Positions 44,571 to 52,765 of a stretch of 64,000 bases of DNA are shown here, piece by piece. The position numbers were made by a program, and so were the translations under genes. The notes beneath the pieces are model-generated. The model did not search any database. It was given only the letters and a program-made list of their open reading frames with translations, and had not been told where the DNA came from. Each line of letters starts with the position of its first letter. Position 1 is the stretch's first letter. Source of the DNA: Aureispira sp045105775 (lineage in GTDB: Bacteria > Bacteroidota > Bacteroidia > Chitinophagales > Saprospiraceae); assembly GCA_045105775.1 (NCBI GenBank), contig JBGCDW010000132.1:1-64000 (forward strand), given 5' to 3'.

Positions 44571-44732
44571 TATAACCAGTAGAGGCGTATGCTATATAAC
44601 TAGTAGAGGCGTATGCTATATAACCAGTAGAGGCGTATGCTATATAACCAGTAGAGGCGTATGCTATATAACCAGTAGAGGCGTATGCTATATAACCAGT
44701 AGAGGCGTATGCTATACGCCTCTACTGTTATA
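44571..44732. repeat. Six-copy 24-bp tandem repeat ending in a long palindrome
   Basis: Six units of 24 bases start at 44571, 44595, 44619, 44643, 44667 and 44691; each contains AGTAGAGGCGTATGCTA. Only unit 2 differs, by one base (C to T). The last unit is followed by TACGCCTCTACTGTTATA, the reverse complement of the unit start, so the final copy makes a 17-18-bp hairpin. It fills the gap between the convergent DUF4476 and queD genes and probably acts as a terminator for one or both. Confidence 0.92.
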
Positions 44733-44734
44733 TA

Positions 44735-45160
44735 TTACCAATCTTCTTCTCCATAGTATTCTGCCCAAATATTGCGTGTCTCATATAATTTCACACAGTG
44801 CATACGACAGTTCTCATCCAAATGAGGTTCTAGTTCTTGCCAAATGTAATAGACTAGGTTTTCGGTAGTAGGAGGGGTACCTGCGGGCAAGAAATTTTCG
44901 TCTAAGTTCATGTTACTATGGTCCAATATATCACAAACCTTGGCTTTGATTAATTTACTTAGTTTTTTGGCATCCATAATAAACCCCGTAACAGGGTCTG
45001 GTTTGCCCTTGATGGTTACCATTAAATCATAGTTATGCCCATGAAAGTTTTTATTGGCGCATTTGCCAAACACTTCAAAGTTTTTTTCCTCTGACCATTC
45101 ATTCACCCACAATTGGTGGGCAGCATTAAAATGCTCTTGTCTTGTTAAGTAAATAATCAT
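44735..45160 (-). CDS. queD: 6-carboxy-5,6,7,8-tetrahydropterin synthase
   Basis: 141 residues of the 6-pyruvoyl-tetrahydropterin synthase/QueD family. Zinc ligands His15 (FNAAHQLW), His40 and His42 (FHGHNYDL) and catalytic Cys34 (FGKCANKNFHGHNY) are all present. The enzyme makes carboxytetrahydropterin from dihydroneopterin triphosphate for queuosine. No other queuosine gene is adjacent. The stop lies 2 bases from the tandem repeat array. Confidence 0.9.
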   Translation of the reverse strand: MIIYLTRQEHFNAAHQLWVNEWSEEKNFEVFGKCANKNFHGHNYDLMVTIKGKPDPVTGFIMDAKKLSKLIKAKVCDILDHSNMNLDENFLPAGTPPTTENLVYYIWQELEPHLDENCRMHCVKLYETRNIWAEYYGEEDW

Positions 45161-45370
45161 GTTTGTTGCTAACTTTAGTTCCCCAAGATTTTTTGTCTTG
45201 ATTTAATTGGGAAAATAGCCCAATTAGGGAGTGTAGAAGTTCTTCTATTATTTTTATCCTTCACCAAGAAGTTATCTTCTTCCAGAAAAATCATTCTTTA
45301 ATTTTTCTACTTCTAAGCGCGTACTTTAAACATTGTAAAGTGCTCCTTAGAAGGTGCAGGCAACTTTTTT

Positions 45371-46390
45371 TTATAAACTGGTTAAGAATGCCATCGTGTC
45401 TACACCATCGGCATAATCCGCTAAATGGGGCAGTTGACTCTCGCCAAAAGGTACTACTTTAATCTCCCCCATAGAAACGGGACTCACTACACATTGAATT
45501 TCTTCTGCGCGTTCTATAAGTTCCTTTTCTAATGCTTCTTGACTAGAATAAGTTTCATAATGCAACGAAGAAATACGAGACAACAAGCTTTTATCCTCTA
45601 AAAGCATTAAGCAATCATTGAGCAAATGTGGTACATTATTAAGATAATAAATAGACCGATTATAATCGTAATTGTTGCGGTATTTATTGTGCTGGTGTAA
45701 GTCTTTGTAAGTATCTAATGTTCTTAACAATGGTATAAAATCATAGCCTTCTGGCACATAAAGCTTGGATACAGAACGACAACCCAAGCCAAAATAGGTA
45801 AAAATATCTTTGCCCAATTCCAATAACTCTGCCTCTGTTTCTTGACCAGTCAACACTCCTACTGCATTTCTATTCTGTCGTATAATACTTGGATACTTCT
45901 CAAAATACTGTTGAAAATAAAGTGCCGAATTGTTACTACCCGTTGCTATTACCCCCTCAAAATTCTTGAGTATAAACGTGGGCTCAAAATACGCTTTGGC
46001 TCGTTCATCTTGAGCAATTAATCCTTCTATTAAGAAGCCTATTAAGAATTTATCTTTGTCCGAAAGTTTAACCAAAGCCTTGTGCCCAGCTACAAAACAA
46101 CACAACAAATCATGAAATCCTACTGCTGGAATATTGCCTGCCAAGACCAAGCCCACTCGTTTTTGTGCTTGTTCTTTTTGCAAAGCAGGATATTGGGCCA
46201 CCCACTGTTCCAAGGCATCTCTCCTCAAAAAAGCTTGGGCTATTTGCTCCAAAGCGAACAGACTATTTTCTGGTGTAAACCAGCCATTATGCTGACAACT
46301 TTGTCTCAGTACACGCTGACGTTCAGGGCTATCCTGTTGTATGTAATCACCCAAAGCGACTAATGCCTCTAGGCGTTCTGTTAAATTCAT
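45371..46390 (-). CDS. LuxC-type acyl-CoA reductase
   Basis: 339 residues from the ATG at 46390 (another at 46396); the frame extends 61 codons upstream, but that part reads through the terminator of the preceding gene and is not protein-like. Pattern of the LuxC / acyl-CoA reductase family: VGLVLAGNIPAVGFHDLLCCFVAGHKALVKLSDKD, ATGSNNSALYFQQYFEKYP, QNRNAVGVLTG, and the nucleophilic Cys in YFGLGCRSVSKLYVPEGYD. It should reduce acyl-CoA to aldehyde with NADPH. No other lux or wax genes are near; the physiological product is unknown. No membrane helices. Confidence 0.85.
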   Translation of the reverse strand: MNLTERLEALVALGDYIQQDSPERQRVLRQSCQHNGWFTPENSLFALEQIAQAFLRRDALEQWVAQYPALQKEQAQKRVGLVLAGNIPAVGFHDLLCCFVAGHKALVKLSDKDKFLIGFLIEGLIAQDERAKAYFEPTFILKNFEGVIATGSNNSALYFQQYFEKYPSIIRQNRNAVGVLTGQETEAELLELGKDIFTYFGLGCRSVSKLYVPEGYDFIPLLRTLDTYKDLHQHNKYRNNYDYNRSIYYLNNVPHLLNDCLMLLEDKSLLSRISSLHYETYSSQEALEKELIERAEEIQCVVSPVSMGEIKVVPFGESQLPHLADYADGVDTMAFLTSL

Positions 46391-46497
46391 GGTCATTCTT
46401 TTGCTGTTTGAGGGTGCAAATTTCCGAAAAAAAATTGAATATTCTATCATACACAGCAATCTAGTTCTACAGATATGACACAGCACTGTATAAAAAA

Positions 46498-46524
46498 AGT
46501 GTAGAGCACTACTGCACTCTACAC
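46498..46524 (-). terminator. Terminator after the DUF2723 gene
   Basis: GTGTAGAG with CTCTACAC, followed on the minus strand by seven T, 68 bases beyond the stop. Confidence 0.75.
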
Positions 46525-46591
46525 CAAATAATAATTTTATACTGCTTAGAATAGAGCTTCCACTCTTTTCCAATTTATCTATAGCATAACA

Positions 46592-49500
46592 CTAGCGTTG
46601 TTCTGTAGGAAGTGCTTGTAAGGGTTGCTCTTGACCTTTGGGCTTTGGTACATAAGGCTGTAATTGCTCACGCATACGTGTTTTGAAATCCTCATCTTTT
46701 AGCAATCCACTAAATTGCAATACCTGTTGTGCCATTCCCATTGCCTCATTGGTCTCCAAACCAAAAGCTTTGATGTCTGTTTCATTGGTTAAACCCATAT
46801 AGTAATCCAAACGATCTTGCAAGGCATCGGCCATAATTTGCAAATGTTCTTTGGCCGATTCTTCCGCCCCCATTTGAACATAGAAGCTTATTGCCTGTAA
46901 GGCCATACGGCTCTGTGGATAAGGGAAATTCATGTGTGGGAATGCCTCAAAGAACTTATCAATGGTCTTGATCGTGCGTTCGGTGTCGCCCTTGCGGCGC
47001 AACTCGTCTGCCAAGCGAATAAACCCATACTGCAAACTGTGTACAGACGGCATATAGCTCTCATTGATAAAGACATCTTTCTTATCAAAATTGCCCCATC
47101 TAAATACCGAAGGCGTTTCTTCTGTTCCTATCATACGCTCGTACATCAAATCTACATCTACGCCACCCATTAGAATAGCGGTCATGCTTCTATTGGGTGA
47201 TTGGTAAGGTACAATACGCAAGGCCATTCCTTCAAGCATCAAATAATCTCTAAGCCCCATAATTTTTTCAGGACGACAAGTTACTGCAAAGTAAATTGGA
47301 CGTTTCCAGCCGTTCTTAGCATTGGTAGAAATAATATCCAATAAAGCTATTTCGTCCTTGGTCATGTATGGACTTTCTACGATTAATTGGCCTTGCTTGC
47401 TACGCTCCTCTGGAGAATTGTTCTTTGGCTGATAAGGTTTTCTAAGGGCAAATTTTATCACAGGCAAAATCATAGAATCAGGAATGCTCTTTGGGATAGC
47501 ACCATTGGCAATCGCTTGTTCCTTGTCTACAGGCAAGTAAACATCGCGTGCAGGCACATAACTGGCAAACTGTCGAGCCATTTGTGGAGTCATATCCTTG
47601 GGAGTAGAACCAATGTATTTGACCACATCATGCAAATTCACATAACGATCTTTCTTCTTCACTTGATAAGGAATATAGTTACGCAATTTACCGCGATAAG
47701 CTTCCTTGGGAATTGTCATTTCTACTTTGTCCGATTCATTGATTTTGCGACGCAATTGATCGACATACCAATCTACGGCCAACAAACTAAAATTAATAAC
47801 ACGCACATCAGGACGAATACCTTCTACCTCTTGTGCGTACCACAATGGATAGGTATCATTGTCTCCATAAGTAAAGATGATTGCATTATCGGCACAAGAT
47901 TCCAAGAAATTGATTGCATAATCTCTAGCTCCATATTGATCTGCTCTGGAATGATCGTCCCAGTTTTCTGCTCCCATCAATACGGGAGGAATCAACCCAA
48001 TAACCAAAGCTAAAGCACTAGCCATAGCAGCAGGAGCAGCCCCTGGTGTATATTGCTTGAAGTACTCAAACATAGCTGGTACAGCCATTCCCATCCACAT
48101 ACAGAAGGTAAAAATAGAACCGACAATAACATAATCGCGCTCTCTTGGCTCTCTTGGGGGCTGGTTGGTAAATACAATAATGGCGATTCCTGTCATGAGA
48201 AACATCACCCCTAAAGCAGCGGCTTCTCTTGGGCGTTTCTGAACATGGAACAACAATCCAATCAAACCTAAAATAAAAGGCAAAAAGTAATAAGTATTTC
48301 TTGATTTTTCATTTACAATATAGTCTGGCAAATCGCTTTGATCGTGTACATTCAATTCATCAAGTGGCCCAATTCCCGAAATCCAGTTACCCCGAATCAA
48401 ATTACCATCTGTACCTTGGTTGGCATTTTGACGACCAATAAAGTTCCAAGCAAAATAACGCCAGTACATATAGCCCAATTGGTATTCAAAAAAGAATCCA
48501 AGGTTATCTCCCATCGTAGGTTTGCCAGAGGCCCCTAAATCAAACCATTTGACATATTCTCCTGCACGATCAAAGTGTCCCAAACGTGGAAAGAGCATCA
48601 TATCAGAACTCTTGTATCCCACATCCATTTTCTCATCTACAATACCATATTTCACTTTACCATCCTTCTCTATAGGGCGGTAAACATCTTTTTCTTTGGT
48701 GTAAACATTGTTGCGCTCCGCTGCAAAGTGAGGGCCATAAAGCAATGGACGCGTGCCATATTGCTCACGGTTGAGGTAAGACAACATGCTGTAAGGGTCA
48801 CTAGGATTGTTCATATTGATCGCTGCCTGAGCATTGGCACGAACAACCACCATTCCATAAGAAGAGAACCCAACTAGAATCATTGCAACCATCATCATCC
48901 CCAAATGAAGGTAATAATTGTTCTTGCGGTGTGCATAAACCAACGCTCCAATAACGCCTGCAAACAACAACAAAATAAAGAACAACACACCTGTGCCTAG
49001 TCCCATACCAAAACCATTCACAAACATAAAATCAACCGCCGCAGCCATTTGTGGCAACCTTGGAATGATAAAGTATTGTACTAAAACCAAGGCTCCAAAA
49101 CCACCTAAAAAGCCGATAATAGTAGACTTCCAGCTGAAATCTACTGCTTCTCTTTCCATTTCTTCTTTCTTATAATAAAATAAGACACCCAAGAATGGAA
49201 AGGCCAACAAACTCAACAAGTGAACCCCTATAGAGAGTCCCATCATATAAGCAATAAAAATCAACCAACGATCAGCTTTGGGGTGGTCAGAAGTGTACCA
49301 CTTGAGCGAAGCCCACAATACCAAGCCTGTAAACCCCGAAGACATCGCATATACCTCACCTTCTACGGCCGAAAACCAAACCGATGTAGCAAAAGTAGTA
49401 GCCAAAGCAGCAACCACACCCGATCCTAAAATAGCAATGGTTTCTCCGCCTGGTTGGGGCGCAGCATGACGACCCACCATAGCCAATTTACTAAGCATAA

Positions 49501-49804
49501 TGGTAGACCAACAAATAAATAAGACCAAAAATGCCGTACTAATGCCTGACATCACATTGATAGAGTAGGCAATATTAGTAGGATCATCTGAAAACAGTTC
49601 TGCCACATAAGTAAACATGCGACCAATCATCAAAAATAAAGGTGCTCCAGGAGGGTGTACAACTTCTAATTTGTAAGCAGCAGAAATAAACTCTCCACAA
49701 TCCCACAAACTAGAAGTGGGTTCCGCAGAAAGTGTATAAACAGTGGCTGCCACCGCAAACATCAACCAACCTGTTAGGGTACTGAGCTTGTTAAATGATT
49801 TCAT
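46592..49804 (-). CDS. DUF2723 membrane protein, TMEM260-type O-mannosyltransferase-like (GT117)
   Basis: 1070 residues from the ATG at 49804 (MKSFNKLSTLTGWLMF); the frame continues 21 codons further without support. The DUF2723 signature is complete: SAEPTSSLWDCGEFISAAYKLEVVHPPGAPLFLMIGR, with the acidic DCGEF loop and HPPGAP loop of GT-C transferases. About 14 helices extend to residue 620, then a soluble part with SCADNAIIFTYGDNDTYPLWYAQEVEGIRPDVRVIN. The human homologue TMEM260 O-mannosylates plexin-type domains, so this enzyme may mannosylate exported proteins. Large multidomain surface proteins are plausible substrates (inference). Monocistronic with its own promoter and terminator. Confidence 0.88.
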   Translation of the reverse strand: MKSFNKLSTLTGWLMFAVAATVYTLSAEPTSSLWDCGEFISAAYKLEVVHPPGAPLFLMIGRMFTYVAELFSDDPTNIAYSINVMSGISTAFLVLFICWSTIMLSKLAMVGRHAAPQPGGETIAILGSGVVAALATTFATSVWFSAVEGEVYAMSSGFTGLVLWASLKWYTSDHPKADRWLIFIAYMMGLSIGVHLLSLLAFPFLGVLFYYKKEEMEREAVDFSWKSTIIGFLGGFGALVLVQYFIIPRLPQMAAAVDFMFVNGFGMGLGTGVLFFILLLFAGVIGALVYAHRKNNYYLHLGMMMVAMILVGFSSYGMVVVRANAQAAINMNNPSDPYSMLSYLNREQYGTRPLLYGPHFAAERNNVYTKEKDVYRPIEKDGKVKYGIVDEKMDVGYKSSDMMLFPRLGHFDRAGEYVKWFDLGASGKPTMGDNLGFFFEYQLGYMYWRYFAWNFIGRQNANQGTDGNLIRGNWISGIGPLDELNVHDQSDLPDYIVNEKSRNTYYFLPFILGLIGLLFHVQKRPREAAALGVMFLMTGIAIIVFTNQPPREPRERDYVIVGSIFTFCMWMGMAVPAMFEYFKQYTPGAAPAAMASALALVIGLIPPVLMGAENWDDHSRADQYGARDYAINFLESCADNAIIFTYGDNDTYPLWYAQEVEGIRPDVRVINFSLLAVDWYVDQLRRKINESDKVEMTIPKEAYRGKLRNYIPYQVKKKDRYVNLHDVVKYIGSTPKDMTPQMARQFASYVPARDVYLPVDKEQAIANGAIPKSIPDSMILPVIKFALRKPYQPKNNSPEERSKQGQLIVESPYMTKDEIALLDIISTNAKNGWKRPIYFAVTCRPEKIMGLRDYLMLEGMALRIVPYQSPNRSMTAILMGGVDVDLMYERMIGTEETPSVFRWGNFDKKDVFINESYMPSVHSLQYGFIRLADELRRKGDTERTIKTIDKFFEAFPHMNFPYPQSRMALQAISFYVQMGAEESAKEHLQIMADALQDRLDYYMGLTNETDIKAFGLETNEAMGMAQQVLQFSGLLKDEDFKTRMREQLQPYVPKPKGQEQPLQALPTEQR

Positions 49805-50108
49805 TTGAATATTTAAATTATAAAGGGTAGAGATAGACCATTCTAAATGTTTTCTTGACAAAAACATACATGTCTAGTTTCCAGAAATGGCCTTAGTTAT
49901 AATTTATTATGTTATATATAAACACAAGCCACTTTTGAAAGACATACAAAGGTAGAAAAACTCAAGGCTTCTACAAAAGATAGTCTTTGTTTTGTCAACT
50001 TCCTCAAAGTAACCTTTTTACTACATTTCAAAAAATGAAGGCAGACTACTTGCAAGTATTTAACGTCTCTTTAAAAAATACAACTAGCTTTTAACGACTT
50101 CTTATTAA
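49805..50108. other. Intergenic region upstream of the DUF2723 gene
   Basis: Holds the promoter at 49947-49977 for the DUF2723 gene, leaving a 5' leader of about 135 bases. I see no terminator for egtD. Confidence 0.5.
49947..49977 (-). promoter_or_regulatory. Bacteroidota consensus promoter (TTTG-N19-TACCTTTG)
   Basis: On the minus strand TTTG (49977-49974), 19 bases, then TACCTTTG (49954-49947), an exact match to the phylum consensus; start near 49940. Confidence 0.65.
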
Positions 50109-51062
50109 CTACACTTCTAGCAATACATCTACAAAATACGCCTTGCTATCCGTTAGATATTCTCTTATTTGATAACCTGCAGTAGTCGCCAATTGTTCTA
50201 TATCTGTTGGACTGTGCTTTACTGCAATTTCTGTATGAATAGCCTCCCACTGCTCAAACTTTACTTCCATATTCAGCTGCTTAATACTGACTGTCTGCTC
50301 CTTTTGGGCAACCAAGTGGCTGCTCAGTATACCTGTTTGTGCATTGTAAGAAGGGTAATAACGGAAATAATTGGGTTTAAAATTACCGCCCAATTCTCTA
50401 TTGATACGATGGAGCAAATTGAGATTAAATGCAGCCGTAGTGCCTTTGGTGTCCAAATAAGCCTTGTAAATAATTTCTGGTCGTTTTTTGAGATCAAAAC
50501 CCATCAACACCAAATCGCCTTTATTGAGATACGTTTTGAGCTTCGTCAAAAAATTGATACTCTCTTCTGGTGTAAAATTGCCAATATTAGCTCCTAAGAA
50601 TAGAACCACTTTACGAATAGCACTGTCCGAAGTTGCTTTAATCTGTTCCATAGCCTCCCAATAATCTGCATTGATGGCTTGATAATTCAATTGCTCCTCA
50701 TAAACCGCATCCAGACTCTCTGACAACGCCGAAAGAATAGACGTGGATAAATCAACAGGCGTATAGGTAAACTTTACTTGTTGCTGTACATAATTGCTCA
50801 ACAATGCTTTGGTCTTTGTGGCATCCCCTGCTCCCAAATCAATGAGGTTGAATCCTTTTCCTTCTGCCCAAAAAATTTGAAGCAATGCTGCGCCCTGTTT
50901 TTCCAACACATCTGTTTCACAAGCCGTTAAATAATATTCAGGCAGTTGCATAATTTGTTGAAACAACCAAGAACCTCGCTCATCATAAAAATATTGGCAG
51001 GGAATATATTTTTGTGTTGCACTAAGCCCTTGTGCAATATCTTGGGCAAATTGTTCGTCCAT
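50109..51062 (-). CDS. egtD: L-histidine N-alpha-methyltransferase (EgtD-like)
   Basis: 317 residues. Family hallmarks: KYIPCQYFYDERGSWLFQQIMQLPEYYLTACETDVLE at the N-terminus, SAM motif FNLIDLGAGDATKTKALL, VLFLGANIGNFTPEESINFL, and a C-terminal EIAVKHSPTDIEQLATTAGY. EgtD trimethylates histidine to hercynine, the first step to ergothioneine. The second-step sulfoxide synthase EgtB is not adjacent, so either it lies elsewhere or the protein methylates a related substrate. The length is normal. It stands alone. Confidence 0.88.
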   Translation of the reverse strand: MDEQFAQDIAQGLSATQKYIPCQYFYDERGSWLFQQIMQLPEYYLTACETDVLEKQGAALLQIFWAEGKGFNLIDLGAGDATKTKALLSNYVQQQVKFTYTPVDLSTSILSALSESLDAVYEEQLNYQAINADYWEAMEQIKATSDSAIRKVVLFLGANIGNFTPEESINFLTKLKTYLNKGDLVLMGFDLKKRPEIIYKAYLDTKGTTAAFNLNLLHRINRELGGNFKPNYFRYYPSYNAQTGILSSHLVAQKEQTVSIKQLNMEVKFEQWEAIHTEIAVKHSPTDIEQLATTAGYQIREYLTDSKAYFVDVLLEV

Positions 51063-51404
51063 TCTTAATAAACCTTGTTAAAGCTTCGTTTTATAATCAA
51101 AAGCTATTTAGCCAAATAATGGGGCAAAAGTAGGCAATTATAATACAAAAACCGTGATGACAAACAATTAATGTACACAGGAATAGGTATTATTTTTGTA
51201 ATTTTTGCAACATAGAAATTGGCTGTATTTTGGCTTTTTTTGTTAAATTTAAATGCCTCGCTTTGGTTTTGTTCCAAAAACTGGAATAATTATTAGTAAG
51301 TAAGTTAATAGCACTTAAATTTGACCAGAACCCTCTATCATAAATAACTCCATTACACAACTACTTATAACTATAGTGTAAGGTGTTAAAGAAAACGTGA
51401 CTAC
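51063..51404. other. Divergent intergenic region between egtD and the LRR gene
   Basis: 342 bases. TATTTTTG at 51191-51198 (plus) and TACTTTTG near 51128-51135 (minus) match the -7 consensus, but neither has a -33 box at a good distance. A small TTCCA/TGGAA hairpin lies near 51269. No gene is seen. Confidence 0.4.
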
Positions 51405-52676
51405 ATGCACTTATTATACCCACTCATAGTACTATTAAGCCTTGTTCCTATTGGTTTATCTGCTCAATATTTATTGAGTGCCGAAGAATTGGCGCAAACC
51501 CAGACCTACACCGACCTAGAAGAAGCACTGGCCAATCCCACCTTTGTTTATATTCTAGATTTGCGCTCCCAACGGCTGACCGACCTAAAAGACATTCAAA
51601 AATTAGAAAAATTACAAATTCTATATTTGGATGGTAATGAATTGACCACTCTACCCGATGGCTTGGGAAAATGCAGTAATTTGCAAATTTTGCGCGCCAA
51701 CAAAAATCAAATAGCAAGCCTTCCCAGAAGTTTTAATAAGCTCAAAAACCTAGAGGAGGTTTATTTGAGGTATAACAACATCACCGCACTCCCTCGTGGA
51801 ATGGAACGTTTGGTTAATCTCAAATTGCTGGATTTGAGTGATAATAAAATCAGCAGCCTTCCCGAAGTTTTAACCACCCTCCCAGAATTACAAATTTTGG
51901 AAGCTTCTTACAACAGTATTATAAATCTTCCTGAAAATTTGGGTGCCTTGCCTGCACTCTGGAAACTGAATGTATCGGGCAATCCTATTACCAGCCTTCC
52001 TCCCAACTTCGATCAATTGCGTACACTAGAAGAACTTTACTTGGGGGATACCAAATTGCTACCCAGTCAAATACTTTCCTTTCTCCAACCCTTAACAAGC
52101 TTGCTTATTTTGGATTGGAGTGGGCTATCTATAGAAGGCTTGCCTAGTAGTTTTGCACAATTGACGGCACTCAAGCGCCTCAATCTTACACGGGCAAAAA
52201 TGACCGTTTTGCCAGAGGCCATTACCCAACATCAGGGCTTGCAAGAACTCTTGTTGGATCAAACCAGTATTACCAGTTTGCCCGAAAGCATTGGCAATAT
52301 GCAGGGGCTAAAGCAACTCTATTGCAAAAAAGGACAACTCCAAAGCCTCCCCGAAAGCTTGGGGCAACTCCAACAACTGGAATTGCTAAAAATAGAATAC
52401 AATCAACTCCAACAACTGCCTGAAAGTTTGGGGCAATTGACCAATCTGCAAGGGTTGCACCTACAAAACAACCAACTCCAAAGCCTTCCTGAAAGCTTAG
52501 GACAGCTGCAAGCACTGCGCCTGTTAGAGGTGCCCTCTAATAAAATCCAGCGTTTCCCCGAAAGCATTCAACAGCTGCAACAACTCACAGGCTTATACCT
52601 TTCTAAAAACCCAATTACTAGAGAGCATTTGACCCAATTGCGCGGCTGGCTTCCTCAAACTGATGTACAATACTAA
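51405..52676 (+). CDS. Secreted leucine-rich-repeat protein
   Basis: 423 residues; signal peptide MHLLYPLIVLLSLVPIGLSAQ. From about residue 45 to the end there are roughly 15-16 LRRs of 23 residues, of the type LxxLxxLxLxxNxLxxLPESLG (for example LEKLQILYLDGNELTTLPDG; LTNLQGLHLQNNQLQSLPES). The N-terminal short cap contains SAEELAQTQTYTDLEEAL. No sorting domain follows, so it is probably periplasmic or released. Such LRRs bind protein partners; the target is unknown. The repeats from about 300 onward are the most alike, including at DNA level. Confidence 0.9.
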   Translation: MHLLYPLIVLLSLVPIGLSAQYLLSAEELAQTQTYTDLEEALANPTFVYILDLRSQRLTDLKDIQKLEKLQILYLDGNELTTLPDGLGKCSNLQILRANKNQIASLPRSFNKLKNLEEVYLRYNNITALPRGMERLVNLKLLDLSDNKISSLPEVLTTLPELQILEASYNSIINLPENLGALPALWKLNVSGNPITSLPPNFDQLRTLEELYLGDTKLLPSQILSFLQPLTSLLILDWSGLSIEGLPSSFAQLTALKRLNLTRAKMTVLPEAITQHQGLQELLLDQTSITSLPESIGNMQGLKQLYCKKGQLQSLPESLGQLQQLELLKIEYNQLQQLPESLGQLTNLQGLHLQNNQLQSLPESLGQLQALRLLEVPSNKIQRFPESIQQLQQLTGLYLSKNPITREHLTQLRGWLPQTDVQY

Positions 52677-52765
52677 GCCTATATAAAGGTGTGCCGAACC
52701 AAACAGCGCACTATTTTGCTTTTTTATTGTATTTTGCTTTTTTTTAGAAAAAAGAAGCAATTTGT

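Noticed and set aside
44571..44732. CRISPR array
   Set aside because: The 24-bp units abut directly, with no spacers between them.
45371..46573. Longer form of the acyl-CoA reductase starting at 46573
   Set aside because: The extra 61 codons cross the terminator of the preceding gene; the ATG at 46390 begins the family-like sequence.
47387..48013. 208-codon plus-strand frame
   Set aside because: Antisense shadow of the DUF2723 gene, which has full family motifs.
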